Assembly (NCBI GenBank): GCA_022316685.1
Contig: JAKJHU010000075.1
Span: forward strand, 1,984,001-2,048,000
Origin: Progne subis subis
Taxonomy: Eukaryota > Chordata > Aves > Passeriformes > Hirundinidae
Direction: 5' to 3'
Length of the DNA stretch: 64,000 nt
A program made the position numbers and the translations under genes. Below are positions 23,496-36,385 of this stretch, in pieces; within the stretch, counting starts at the first letter, position 1; every line of letters starts with the position of its first letter. Under the pieces are notes generated by a model, which was not told where the DNA came from, did no database searches, and saw nothing but the letters and a program-made list of their open reading frames with translations.

Positions 23496-25540
23496 GTAAG
23501 AGATGCATTATTTTGTTTTAAAGTACCTTTTTCCCAGAGGGAGAGAGTCAGGAACAGGAGTAAAGACTGATGGGTTGCTTCATTTGTTTGTCTTTGTGCT
23601 TGGAAGGGAAGGTATCTAAGGAAGAAACAGTTCTAAACTAGCCCACAAAGGAGCTGAATCACTGTGTAACATCACAAGGCTGTGAGGAAATGATAAAATG
23701 TTTAACCAACAGAAAAGCAAAAGAAACAAGAAACAATAGCAAAAAATTCCCAGTAGGTTGGGCATTGACTGAAGCTGTCTGGTGCAGCAGGCCCCCAGCT
23801 CTGGGATGATGGATGGCTTTCTGTAATCAACATTTCTCAGAGCCTCTTGGCACCCAACACATCACTGAGGACCTACAAAAAATATGCTTCTAAGTCTGGC
23901 TTCATGGCTCTGACTATGATCATACAAAGCAGCCACCTCCGTGCTCTGCAGTTTTCAAGTGTCTGGGAAAAACATAGATATTAACTGGAAAATAAGGAAA
24001 TGTCAGAAAAGAAAATTCCATATGATTGTGTGTGAAATTTCTTATTTTTTAATCCTTTTTTTATAATATTCTCTCTTCCCCCATGAAAATAGTACTTTGA
24101 CAAAAGAAAGAAAAGAGAGAGGGAGGAGAAGAGTGGGACAGTAAGAAATGGTTCTGGGGTAGTGAAATGAGAAGGCCAAACTTAGCACTCTCTACATCTC
24201 ACTTAACTTCTTTATACACAGGTGTATTAATGCATGCTGCATTCCTTTAAAAGGCTGAGCAAGGAGAAAGCCTGCCTCTTTTATCTTCTCTTGGCTTCTG
24301 TCTACTGGAGTGCTTTGAAAGGAAATTATTGTCTTTTTGGGGGGAATAACAGTCCACTTGGCTTGGAAGTGAAGTTTCCAATGTGGAGGGTGGGGTAGCC
24401 AGCAGAGGGAGTGAGGACAGCAGAGAAGGATCCTGCAGCATGGCTTCCTGGAAATTGCTGAAATAATAAGGAGCAGAGATTCAGCCAAGCTCCCAGGGCT
24501 GTGGAAAGAAAAAGCCCAGAGGCACCACAGAAGTGCATTGCAGCCTAAGGGATGGTGGCCAGCTTGATTATCTGGGAACAAGCATGAAAGAAAAGGCCAA
24601 TTTCCCATGGCCATTGTGGGGACATTTGTTTATTTCCATTCTGTCTCATTCTGGGCTTTCCTAATAAAAAATAAAATCACAGCTCTGGTTTAGGGTTTTG
24701 CTCTAATAAAACAAGCTCTGGAGTGCAAAAACTTTCTCAAAGGTTACTGGAGGGAAAGACTGAGGCAGTCTCATCTCAGAAGCATAGGGAAGATTTCCTT
24801 CCACCCCAGAAGTCAAATATGGCATGCTTTAGTCAAAGACAGCAGGTTGGGGCAACACAGGATAGAAGAAATGCCTGAAAATTTAGGAGGGGAGAGCAGG
24901 AGGTTTTACATTGTGATAAAAATATAACTGTGCAAAAGACAGACATAAAATCCCTTAGAAAGTGTGACATGAATGCTGATGGTTCCTTTTCTGAACTTGC
25001 AGTACAACTATAAAGAAATGTTTCTCTCACTGTTTAGAAGTCATAGGAACTTACAGCCATTTGCTATAATCTCTATTTAGTGTAGAACATACTCAGTTTT
25101 TTTCAGTGGATGAGGCTTGATTATGCTCATCCTATGCTCATCCTGCTCATCCAGATACTACATTTATTCAAAATAATTGTTAACATTTTCAAGGTTTTAA
25201 AATTCATCTTTGTGTTGCTTTTTGGTGTTTTTAATGGACATTTGGAAGTCTTTAATCTGAGCCTGAAATTCTAACTCCAGCTGGAAATCCTGCAGCCTTT
25301 TACAATAACGTGTGCATATATTTGTGTTCCTTGTCTGTGAGCACAACTCTTCTAAGGCACGAGCAAAAGAAGTCAGCATGCATGATATTCCCATTATGGA
25401 TCACATTTCCTTGTCATCTCATTTTTATTCTTCAGTTTACTGTTCTGCAGCAAGTTAAAATTATGAGAGTGTGGTGTGGTGTGTGGTTTTTTTGGTTTTT
25501 TTTTTGTTTTTTTTTTTTAATATTGATTTATATTGTCTAG

Positions 25541-25672
25541 GCCTGGGTGAGTAGGTAGGTGTTCGGTCCTTGATCGTGATCTTATAGACCTACTGGTCTC
25601 TTCAGATTGAGATTTAACAAGAACTCCAACTGTCTTGGACTTGATCATCTTAGAAATCTATGATCAAAAAAA
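25541..25672 (+). mobile_element. Possible degraded CR1 3' end (plus strand)
   Basis: GGACTTGATCATCTTAGA followed by TCTATGATC resembles the GGACTTGATGATCT and ATTCTATGAT sequences of CR1 3' ends, with a deletion between them. It lies in GPR143 intron 6. The match is short and the boundaries are guesses. Confidence 0.3.
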
Positions 25673-25767
25673 TTCTTACTGTCCTTAGAGTGATTTTATT
25701 TTCTATAATTTGAAGGTAAAGCATATTCCATATGTAACTGTCCTTTTCTTCTTTGTTCCTCCCATAG

Positions 25768-25885
25768 CTGGTCTTGCAATGTCATCAACGAGAGCCTTTT
25801 GTTCTATCTCGAAATGCAGCCAGATATCAATGAAATGCCCCTGAGAAACATCAGAAGTGCTGCACTGATCACCTGGATTATAATG
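25768..25885 (+). CDS. GPR143: GPR143 exon 7: TM6 end, third luminal loop, TM7 start
   Basis: This encodes residues 254-293. [18 protein letters not shown] matches human [18 protein letters not shown], followed by a divergent loop and TWIIM, the start of TM7. The acceptor is CCCATAG and the donor ATG|GTACAT in phase 0. Confidence 0.95.
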
Positions 25886-27333
25886 GTACATCAGCTGTGA
25901 CATTACTTAGTCTTAGAAATCACTGGTGTAAGACTGCTGAAACAACAGCAATATAATGTGGGGTTTATGATTTTGAGGGATATATAAGCACTCTGAAAAT
26001 CAAGGAAGAAAAGCAGTGTGTAAGAGAAAGGAATGAGCAGTACTTTTCATATATAATCTTTGACAAAAATATCCTAGAGGCCAACTTTTTCTCCCATTTA
26101 CTGGAGGATGCATTCTCTTTGTGAGAGATCACTACCCATTTTAAGGTCCAGAACAGATAACTACAGTGATTTCTAGCCTAACCTTGCTAAACTCTGCCAT
26201 AATGCAAGCTGCAAGTTTTAGCTCACAGTTCCTGAAGGTTTCCCAATTAAATAGGCATTTCATGGAGATTCTCTGTTTGCAACTGGGGTGGTTTTATTTT
26301 TATTATTATAAAGAATTATTGCATCTTATGTCATGACACTTGGATCATTATTTGGGAACAAATAGGTGAAAAAACATTCACACAAGGCAACAGAAATAGC
26401 TGTGACATGCTGGTCTCTTATTGTAGCCTCTTTTCTCCTATTAAAATATATGACAAGGGGTTTTTCAGAGGTGACAGTGCAGGTTCATTTTCCTAGGAAG
26501 TTTATTCTGGAGTTCTTAAATAGGTGTAAGGCCTGAGCAGGATTTGTGTAATTAAGCATTTGAGCAGTTTGGTATTGAAGTATTAAACAATGCAACTGAT
26601 GTGATACAACCTCCTTTTCCTCCTTCTCTGACAAGGAGTGAACTTATTCATGTGACAGGGACCTTGCTCCTGTTCACCTGGAGAGCAAGAGGTCAAGTCT
26701 GGTGACTGACCTATGTTTTAAATTGGCTGCAAAAATAATTTCTTTCATTTCCTGTGAGAAAAATAGAAACATCAAAAGACATTAATTTGTTAGCCTGTCA
26801 TGGCACTGGGAACAGAAACAAATTTTTTGTCAATCACTAGGGATTTTCTTTTTCAGTGCCTCTCCCCATTTTTCCATCCCACTTTGATTTTCACTGGCTC
26901 AAGAATCTAAAGCAATTCCAGACAGATCAATTCCTGCTATTTTTAAAAGCTTGACTGTCTATGCTAGTGTCTCCTCTGATATACCTGACTTGGCTTGTAA
27001 TGAAAAATATATGTGCTTCTGTGAATAAAAAATTCCAGACCTTGTGGGGAAAGTTAAAAATACACCAAGGAATTGACTGGCTAAACTTCATGCTAGAAAA
27101 TTATTTCATGCTTACTGTTACAGCCTCAGCATTTTGGAGAACAGATGATGGTATTTTTTTCTTATTTGTTTGTGTCCGTGATGGCTAAATTTTTATTTGC
27201 ATGCAAATAGCATATTTTAAAGTCAGCAATCATTCAGTGAAAGGGAAGTTTTTAGTACAGACAAATCATTTTGCTAGAGTTGAGATGAAGCCTTCTTTGC
27301 TGGTGTAACTCCTGTTGCACTTCTCTTTCCTAG
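25886..27333 (+). other. GPR143: GPR143 intron 7
   Basis: About 1.45 kb of AT-rich intron. In human, a deep-intronic variant in intron 7 activates a cryptic exon and causes ocular albinism; no such exon can be identified here. The acceptor CTTTCCTAG precedes exon 8. Confidence 0.75.
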
Positions 27334-27633
27334 GGGGTTCTTAATCCCATGCAGGGCTTTCTCTTCACATTAGCTTTCTATGGCTGGACAGGATGGAGAG
27401 TGGACCTGAAGTGGCGAAAAAGAGAAATACCCTGGGAATCTATGTCCTCATCAACAGTGGGGGAAAACACCTATCCTGCACCAGTGAACTACCAAAGCAA
27501 CATCCATGACTCCAAGAAGATCTTGGCACCTGACAGCCAGCAGACTGATGAGGCCATATGCATGTTGTCTGAAGGTAACACCAGCAGTGATGAGAGATTA
27601 ACCAGAAGCTCTCCCATCTACCAGGGCTGGTAG
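27334..27633 (+). CDS. GPR143: GPR143 exon 8: TM7 and cytosolic tail, to stop
   Basis: This encodes residues 294-392 and a TAG stop. [20 protein letters not shown] is TM7 and its cytosolic end; human reads [26 protein letters not shown] keeps the Trp-Glu pair (327-328) that is the second melanosomal sorting signal in human OA1. SDEA-like [10 protein letters not shown] matches human DEALSMLSEG. After that glycine the read-through tail does not resemble human. A GAAG|GTAACA donor sits exactly there (GT at 27575-27576), so the exon may really end at 27574 and splice to an unseen ninth exon. Confidence 0.85.
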   Translation, partial: [99 protein letters not shown]

Positions 27634-27969
27634 TTTTCATGTGCAGAGCTGGATCTAACTTTTCACACTGTCAATACTCACAAAGCCACGTCAGTGTGTG
27701 AATCATTGCGTACTCTGGAATTAGGTTTGTGCTCAATGCCTTGATGTCATTTCCTGTAACTTGTGACACTGTGTGAGAGACAGTGTGAGACAGAGAGATA
27801 TGGTGTATGTCTTCATTTGCCTTCTAGAAGTAAACCAGTATAAAAAGACTTGAACCTTTTTCAGCAGGAGTATATCTCTGCAAAGATATTTGTCACTTAT
27901 GATCGATTTTCATGAATTTGGTTTTAATCTCTCTTGTAACCTCCTTATGGTAGAAGTGTCTTTTGCTGA

Positions 27970-27975
27970 AATAAA
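27970..27975 (+). terminator. GPR143: Poly(A) signal AATAAA for GPR143
   Basis: AATAAA lies 337 bp after the exon-8 stop, followed by a TG/T-rich stretch (TTGGGTTTTTAAATGTG) suited to cleavage stimulation. It supports exon 8 being, at least in one isoform, the terminal exon. Confidence 0.6.
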
Positions 27976-28589
27976 TGGACTATTCATATGTTGGGTTTTT
28001 AAATGTGTTGCCTAGCTTGTCTTGCTCAGCATAAAATTCCTCACCCAGAATTACAGCTCAAGGATTTCTGAGGCACCATCATTTCCAGCCTTTACAGTCT
28101 GGTAAAGCAGACTCTGGCTTAAGCACAAATATTTCCTGTTTGTGTAGATGCTCACTGACATAGTCTTCTTTTAGCTTGTGTATATGAATTTTTGGTGTGG
28201 TTTAATCTGGGGAATTGAAAGGCTTTATTTTTAAAAAACTGAGCCTAGCACAGGCTCCACAAACATTTCAGAACAAAGATTCCAGTTCACACAAGGTCCA
28301 GGAAAAAATAAAGCTTCAAACTAGTTTTTAGTATGGATTCAGTCTGATCTTTACATGCACTTACCTAACAGGACTGTGGCTGCTGGGGCAGGTGCATTGA
28401 GAAATAACATTTGCATAAAACACTTCCACGCTCTGAGTGCTCATCAAAAAACAGAACAAGTAGAATCAATAATCCCTTCTCTGAGGAGTACTCTTGTTTA
28501 TACCATCATGTGCTGAATGAACAGCAGACATTAAATCCATTTTCCTTATCTTCTCAGATACACGTCTTTTGTGCAGTGCCCTAGGCACT

Positions 28590-29247
28590 TGTCTCGGTTT
28601 GAAAAAAGACAGGTGTCTGCTAAGGAGAGGCAGGCCTCTCTAGGAAATGAGGAATTTAAATCCTTCCCTCCGTGTTATTATAATTTGGAAGATTAAAAAA
28701 AAACCAAAAACTTTTCGGTCAGAGCTATGGGGAAAAGGAATAACAGTCCTTTACTAGTAAATATAACAGGACAGACAAACAACAACAGCAATTATAATAA
28801 CAGTAAAACAGAACCAAGAACCCCGAGGGCAATCCCGATACTGATGGCTGGAAGCGGTGGACTGTCCTCGGCAGGCAGGGGGGTGCCCTGGCAGATGAAG
28901 TGGGCAGTGCCGGAGAAGCCGCAGCGGCTGGACCCGGCTGACCCAAAATCCAGCAGGGCAGCGAAGAAACTCCGAATTCCTGGGCGCTCCACCAGATGGT
29001 AGAATTCCCAGGACCAGACTCCTCCGTTAGCCGTGGACTCCAGGCAGCCAGCAGTCGCTCGAACTGTGCTCCCCGGAAGACTGAGAGCAGTGAGTCCACA
29101 CCTCAGCTCTCCCGGGAGCCTCCTCCCTCCCCCAAAACCAAGTGATCAACTTCTTTTGTCAGGTTAAGCACAGCTTAACTATCCTTACTTAAAAATCTAG
29201 CAACTCATGGGGGGGAAAAATTCTACAGGACAACTTAACCCTCAACA
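28590..29247. mobile_element. Solo LTR-like endogenous retrovirus element
   Basis: A 658-bp block starts TGTCTCGGTTTG and ends CTCAACA, so it has the TG...CA ends of a retroviral LTR. It is flanked by GCACT (28585-28589) and GCACC (29248-29252), a probable 5-bp target duplication with one substitution. Internal wording such as AGACAGGTGTCTGCTAAGGA and AACAGTCCTTTACTAG resembles LTRs common in songbird genomes. No gag, pol or env sequence is present, so it is a recombined solo LTR. The family and transcriptional strand are uncertain. Confidence 0.6.
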
Positions 29248-29568
29248 GCACCGACATCCAAACAATTCCCTAGATTGGTTCAAAGTTAAGAAACAATGAT
29301 GACCATGTCTACTCTAAGCTTTTGACTTCATATCAAAAGCAGAAGTGATATGATTTGTCTGGTTGTGCTGGCAGCTATTTAGAGCACAGTTTGACTGATG
29401 GCATGGTGGAAGCCCCTTGAGCCAAAGTGATTGCCCTTCTCTTCAGCATGTGACCAGGGCTCGGCTTTAAATCCTGCTCAGTTCCACTTTGGCTGAACTT
29501 TCTTGGCTGTTTCCACCTTTCTTTTCAACACAGTTCAGTTTCAGCTATTGTTAAAAAAAAAAATAAAT

Positions 29569-29592
29569 TAATAATAATAATAATAATAATAA
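29569..29592. repeat. (TAA)n microsatellite
   Basis: About eight TAA units in intergenic DNA, preceded by an A-run (29533-29543). Confidence 0.9.
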
Positions 29593-32500
29593 AAATTAAA
29601 GACAGATGAAAGGTTAATGCAAAAATATCATGAAACTTAATTTCCTGGGTTACTCAGGGAAGCCTGGGGAAGTTTAGAAATTCAGGATCAGCAGAAAAAA
29701 TACTGAAAAATATTGACTGGCTAATTAAAATAAATCAGCTTCTTGAGCTAATTGTTTGATACAGAGGTGTTAAACAATGATTGGACAACTATTTAGGCAG
29801 ATCATTACAGAGCTGTGGTTGGTTTGTAGCAAGTCTTTTACATTGTGCTCTTTGGAAACCTTTCTGGCTTTATGGCTTTTTATTTCTGCTCTCCTTGTCA
29901 GATCTACTGGCAGATCACCAGACCCTTTCTTTTCATCACAGTCATTTGTTACCTACCAAAGTATGAAGAGACAGCACACTGACTTATGAGCAGATTATAC
30001 TGAGCCTTTTGAAACAGAGACCATTTTTCAGTGCAATACTCATCACAGTCAAAAGAGCAGGAAAAAGGTGGAGGTAGAATTGTTAGTAAACCTTTTCATA
30101 CGCTGTGGTGTGGACCAAGCTGCGGAACCTTAAACCAAAATAAACAGTCTCTGGTTTCACTGGAATAATGGTGTGGCACAAAAGCACTTGGGAGGCGACA
30201 GGCTGTGGCAAGAGGCCCTGTGAGGTGATGGAATGAGTAATCCCTCCCTCCCTTCCCTGCTCCAGGGCATTTGTGTGGGACAGGGACAGAGGGGATGCCC
30301 CAGTCCTGGCCCCCCAAAGCTGTGAGCGGCCTCAGAGCAGCACCAGGTGGCTGCTGGCACTGGAGCACTCCTGTTTGGGGACAGCACTCTGCAAGGGCCG
30401 GCCTTTGCTCCTCTCCTCTTCTTCTTTCATGGCTGTTGTCCGGGTGAGTAGGTGTGTCTGTGTATTAGTAATCTGGTGGGATGTCATCAGGAAAAATTAG
30501 GACTCATCTGAGAGATGAGTAAGAAGAAAAGAAAGAAAGAGAAATGACCTAATTTTGATCTGTCTAGAAACCGATACGGGGCATTGCAGAGCACACTGAC
30601 AGTAGGCTTTGACTTATAAAAGAAGTATGTGTGAGGACAGCCTCCTATCCTGCTGCCTCCAGCCTCCAGGAGGCATTCCTTCACCCTTGAACATTGGATG
30701 ATAATTGACTCTACTCCCGTGTAACCATGACCACATTTGATTTTGCCTTACACAAAACTTGTTCTTGCCTCATTCAACAAATCAGGCAATGCATTGCCTT
30801 CTTCAAGGATTGCATCAAATGCCCCTCCCTTCCCACCAGGAATGTATGTTTGAGGTCCATCTCCTGACTGTCTCCACGCCATGTGCTTGCTGCATGCGTG
30901 TGAGGGGGCGGCCACAGGCCACCCCAGGCAGCTCCATCTCCAGGGAAGCGATGTTCTCCAAGGCTCAGCAAGGGCAAACGGCAGTCACCACACCCTGACA
31001 GCACAGCTCTGACACCGACACGACCACTGCTTGCTAAAGCGTGCCACCCGCTGCTGAGACCCTTGTGCTTATCGGCACACAGAAAAACATCCTAGCTTTC
31101 ATTCTGATGGTGATTTGTATCTGCTCACTTGTCACGAGGCCCTGGTGAGAGCGGGAAGCGCTTGTCTCTGGCCCGCGTGTTTGTTTTCCAAGATGTGTTT
31201 CAAACATGGCTCGGGTTAACAAGGGAGAGCTCTTGTCAGTACTAAGTCCATCAGTCTGTGGCCTTCATCTTACCCTGTGGGAGGGACCCACTCCCACAGT
31301 CACACAGCTCTTCCCTCCCGGAGCAGGAGGGCAGCTGCTCCTCCGGAACAGCGAGGTGTGACTCTGAGGAAAAGTAAACAGAAGTAAAACTGGATCAGAT
31401 ACTGTTCAAGAAAATATATGGAGCTGAAGTGTTGTTTCACGAGTACAGAAGTTGTCACCTACAGCTTCTTGTATTTTGGTTGTATTAGAGCACAACAAAG
31501 CCTTCCTGAATTTATCAAAAGGAAAAAAATGTTAATTAAAATAAAAAGATAGTTGAATCCATGCACTGAAATATAATTAGTGCAGAGGAAACACATAAGG
31601 AGGATCTCTTTATATACAGGGCAGTATTGCCTGTATTAAACACTCTCCTGGCCTCCCAGCCAGCTTATTAAATCCAATCACACACAGAATAAATTCTCTC
31701 TGTATTCACCAGAACTTATTTTTAAGCACTCAAAGATAAAATGAAAACTTCTGGGAGAAGTGCCTTCTCACATCCTGCATTACTTTCTTAAACATTCCTG
31801 GTTGTTTTCTGTTGGTGGAAGAAGACATATGGAACTGTATTTGACCTGCCAGCCTCATACATTTAATTACTATTTTATTTGGCCAGATGCTCAGGCTAAT
31901 TGCAAAGCTGAAATATGAGCACTAATAAAATAATAAACAACGGGAATAGGCAGATTTCTTGCATACCACAGCTCTGCATTTATGAAGTGCACCACATGTC
32001 TGAATAACAAAATCCTGACTGCATCTCTCATTAAGCCCTTCTTCTGGTAGACCAAATACATGAAGCTAGAAAGTGAAATGTTAAATGTTATCCCCCCCCT
32101 CCCCTGGATAACCATACTTGACTTATTATCACGGATACACAGAGGCAAATTTAAGTCTAAGTTATCTGATCTCAAAAAGCTTTTCAAATTTTTATGGAAT
32201 CTCAAGTTTACAGTAATCCCAGAGGAAGATCACTAAACCGTGGTAGGCGAGATAAGACAAGTCAGATGATATCTGATTATTAATTTTTTAAGGAACAGAC
32301 ATGCACATGTGTGGACATTAAAACTGGCACCTGAAGAAGATGCAATCTTACTGAAAGGAAATTAGGGAACAGAGTCAAGTCCAGGAATGCAGGCATGAAT
32401 CTGCCTTCCTGGTTAATATTCCCTAGGATATGCTGTGAGCTGTATGGAAAGTTGGTTCTCTTACTCAACCTTTCTAAGCAAACCCTAAATCATTCACAGC

Positions 32501-34283
32501 ACTAAAGTCACATGGAGTTTTGTAGGTAAAGTTTTCAAAAGGCTGAGAAAATTCGAGCATACAGCTGTGGGGAAAGCATTCAGTGATGAAAGTGATGGGA
32601 AGACTTTTTGCTGCACCAGCATCTCTTAGTTGCTGGGTTTCATCACATTTTGGGGCAGCAAGAAGCTTTTGAGGCTTTCAGACTTTTCCACAGGGGACAT
32701 TTGTGTCCATGCAAAGCCATGCCTGGAGATGAGAAGGCTGGTGAGGTGGTGGCTCCCTATTGCCCGGGCTCTGTCCTGTGACACGTGGTAGTACCAAGGG
32801 CGCCGTGGGTCTCTTTGTGCCCTGGTGTCACGCTGGGATGAAATTCCGGCAGACTCTGCCCTCAGTTCTATGGATAGGAAACTGGGTCTTAAGAGGTGGA
32901 GAAGAGCCGTGAGGGACTGAGATGTGTTTGTCCCTCTGGAGAGTGGGAGAATGACAAGTCGGTTATAAAGACAACCTTTGTTGATGAAGCCTTGTCCTAT
33001 CCTGGTTTTTCACCAGCTTTCCATAGCTGAGAGGGACTCAGAGGGTTCATGGAGGATCCTTGCCTTCCTGGTGGCTCCACAGAGGTACCCACCCACCTGT
33101 GCATCTTCGAGCCTCCTGGAAAGTCTTGAGGACGTGTAGAACCAAAGACGCTGTGGGTGTTACTGTGCTTACTGAAAAAGACACGTTTTAAAGACATGGG
33201 TGTAAAAGGACGTGGCTGGTTTTGTGCAGAGTGAGGAATGAGCTGTGTTGGGTGGGGTGTCCTTGCAGCATCCTCCCCCCTCAGAGGTCACCAAGACTCA
33301 GGACAACATGGAAACACTGACAGCCATTCATTGCAGCCACAGCCACATGAGAGCATCTGCTCCTGGTTTGCTGCTCCAGCTGATCTTGAGTGAATTTCCT
33401 GGAGGGAAAAAAAAAAAAAAAAAGGCAACAACGCAAGTCCCTCCTTAGGCAAAAGCACTCCACTGAGCACCACACTTTATGCGGCAATGAAACGTCCTTG
33501 CCCCTGCCTCTGGTCATGTGGCAGGCAGCATGTGACAGGGAGCGCAGCATTCTTCTCACCAGCCCTTTCCTCAAGGCGCCAGACTTGCCTTGCCAGGAGT
33601 CAGAAGCACTCCCCCAGTGCTCTGGGTAACCACCCAGCTCTGCTAATGCCTCCTGTCAGGCAGTCAGCCATCCCCTAGGAATGCAATTACACCCAGAACA
33701 ACACAGGGGAGACTAGATAAGGCAGCTTTTCCCTTAGCTCCCGGGGGGTTTATAGTCTGAAAGCTGGTATATCCAGATTCCTTCCATTTAATATCTGAAT
33801 TTAAAATGAAAAGAAAAAAAAAAAAAATAATGTCTACCTTAGCAAAATGCATTTTGTCAAAGACAAGAGACTTTTTAATAAGTATCTTCAAATGCAACAG
33901 AGGCCTTTTACCCTTGTTTGCTGGGCTCTGTCACTGGGGAGTTCCATGACTTCCCTGGAAATGAGGCCAGCGTTGAGCGACTGGAAACCTGTGAAAGGCA
34001 TGAACGGCTGAGCTGAAGCCACAGAGGCAGCCACGAGGAGAATTGTTCCCCTCTTCCAGATGTCTCTATCAGCTCACAGGGAGTGGGTATCTGCCCCTGC
34101 TGAGCTGCTGCCCCTCCAGTGTGCTCACGGGATTCATTCCTCACTGAACCAAAAGAAGAGAGAAATGCAAGCAGTTCTGGCCCTTGCTGGCAGGATGCTG
34201 GGTGCTGCCTGCCTGTCCTGTCAGCAGAGCTGCCTGAGCACCAGCCCCCTAGCCTTGGCTCTGTAAAACCTAAAAAACCCCAT

Positions 34284-34309
34284 GTGTTTGTTTGTTTGTT
34301 TGTTTGTTC
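34284..34309. repeat. (GTTT)n microsatellite
   Basis: About six GTTT units, slightly interrupted at the right end (TTCG). Confidence 0.9.
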
Positions 34310-34960
34310 GTTTTTCATGGCAACATCCTGAAATATTAGTCTTATTGCTACATTTCTGGGAGACAAAAGCGGTATGCACTGTCTTAATTTATTTTATGAA
34401 GGTATCATACTGTAGATAGTCACTTAATGGATTCACTTTATTCCAGATGAGATTCTAATCATGCCTATGAAATTGTGGGATGGCCTCTTGCTTCGCTTCT
34501 GGAGACACTCGTGAAAGGAACTGATAAATATTGAGGTACAACTACGCAAAAACTCAGACGTCAGCACACACACACATCACAACACACACATAAGTACCCC
34601 CTAGGTTTTAGATTCATAGAAACATCTTTTCTGCTGATGGATAAACAATAAATTAATTTGTTTCATTTTTGAAATTTTTTGTTTTTCTTCTCCAAATATT
34701 ATTGCATTTTATTAAAAAAAAACCAAAAACAAGCACCCCGGAAGATACTAGTTGTAGTGATGAACAAATATTTTAAGAAGACCTAAATTTTGATTAAAAT
34801 AAAATTTTAACATTCAGTCCACTGCTCACAAACATCCTTCAAAAACACCATCAAAAATTCCAGCAACGTTTTCTCATAAAATTGCCAGTGCATTGTCTTC
34901 TCTAATTTTTTTTTTTTTCAGGGCTATTTTCCAATGACAGTTGAAGTGTGGTTGTGTTGG

Positions 34961-35034
34961 GTTTTTTGTTTTTTTGTTTGTTTGTTTGTTTGTTTTTTTG
35001 TTTTTGTGTTTTGTTTTGGTTTTTTATTTTATTT
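34961..35034. repeat. T/G-rich (TTTG)n tract
   Basis: About 74 bases made only of T and G on the plus strand, with TTTG units and T-runs. Open frames here are compositional. Confidence 0.9.
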
Positions 35035-36385
35035 CAACCAACTAAAGCAATTATTTACTACATGGGCCTCCAAAAGGCCACTGTATAATATTTATTTGAG
35101 ACAGGCAAGTCCAGATATTACACTTTCCATTTCAGAAAAAAATCCAGATACACAGCACTTGCTGGGCAATAGTATCTTCCCCAGCCCAAAGTATGTGGAG
35201 TAGAACATGGAGAAAAAAAAGTATTAATGAATTAGGCCAAAGTAGTACAGGAGGAAGCAAGATGGTTTTTCATTCTCTCAAATTAATTTCATTTTTTCAT
35301 TAATTCCTCCACCAAAGGAGGAATGAGCACCAATCCTTTTGTGGTTCAGACGTGGGAAGGAGTGGTTCAAGTGGCAATATGTAATAAAATAAATGTTTTC
35401 TTTTCTGCTAGAGGTGCTGCTGTTCGGTTCCTACTGGAAGAGACTTGGCTCAAGAAATAGATCAGGCTGTTCTTTTTAAAGCAAATACATCAGGCTGTTG
35501 TTTTTTGGTGGTTGTTTTTAAAGTAAAAGTTGTGTAAGGTTTGTGTAAGATTTGGTGAACTGTGGGACAAGTTCTCAGCTTAGAGCTGTGCACAGAATTG
35601 TCCCTCTCTCCCCACCTGCTTGTGTCTCTGTCAGTGCAGAAACCAAAAACCAGGCAGAAATGTGCTGTTTTGTAGGGACAGGAATGTGGGTTTTTATTGG
35701 TGAGGGGTCTTCAGTGATGTATGCAGTTAATGCAGTCTCCAGGGGGCTGGTGGAGCTTGTACAGTGATGAGTAGGGCTGGTTTTTCCCATACCAACACCT
35801 TCAGTTTCCACATTTGCATCTGGAGAAATACACCTCAATCTATGGTACAGAGTCCAGAGAATTTTTTAAAAATTATTTTGTAGCAACATATTTTTTTACC
35901 ACTCTGCATAGGAGATCTAGGATTTTATCTTAAAAACTTATGTAGCTTGTGTGTGAAGAGATTTTTATAGCTCTTACTAGAATCTTCATCAATGTCTCTG
36001 TACTGAAGCAGACCTAAGTCAGGATGCCACTCTAAATGTTGGTGGATTAGAAAGATTACATTTTAAAAAATCGCTTTGATATGTATTCTTTGATCAAGTC
36101 ATGAGACCTAGGCCTTTAACGCAGATATTAAAAAAAAAAAAAAAAGATGTTGGTATGGACTGACTGAAGCACAGACTCTCTGCCTTTGTGCACAGTGAAA
36201 TGACCGTGTCTAATCATTCATCCACTCACCTTCCTCCACAGAGGATGACAAATTTCTCATGATTCTCCCCAGAGCAGCCTCTGGGAAAGAAGCTGAGAAG
36301 CAGCCACTGTCCAGGGCTTCAAGGAAGGAAACACCATGCTGAGGGCTTTTCCCATCAGATCTCTCTCTTGGCAGTCAAGGTTGCC

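Noticed and set aside
28558..28660. Possible GPR143 exon 9 after TTCTCAG at about 28558
   Set aside because: In the required phase it reads DTRLLCSALG and runs into the LTR-like element. It does not resemble the human exon-9 peptide.
28725..29099. Open frames of 124 and 91 codons near 28.7-29.1 kb
   Set aside because: They lie wholly inside the LTR-like element and show no gag, pol or env features.
29940..29990. Possible GPR143 exon 9 after CATCACAG at 29940
   Set aside because: In the required phase it gives VICYLPKYEETAH and a stop, with no similarity to the human tail.
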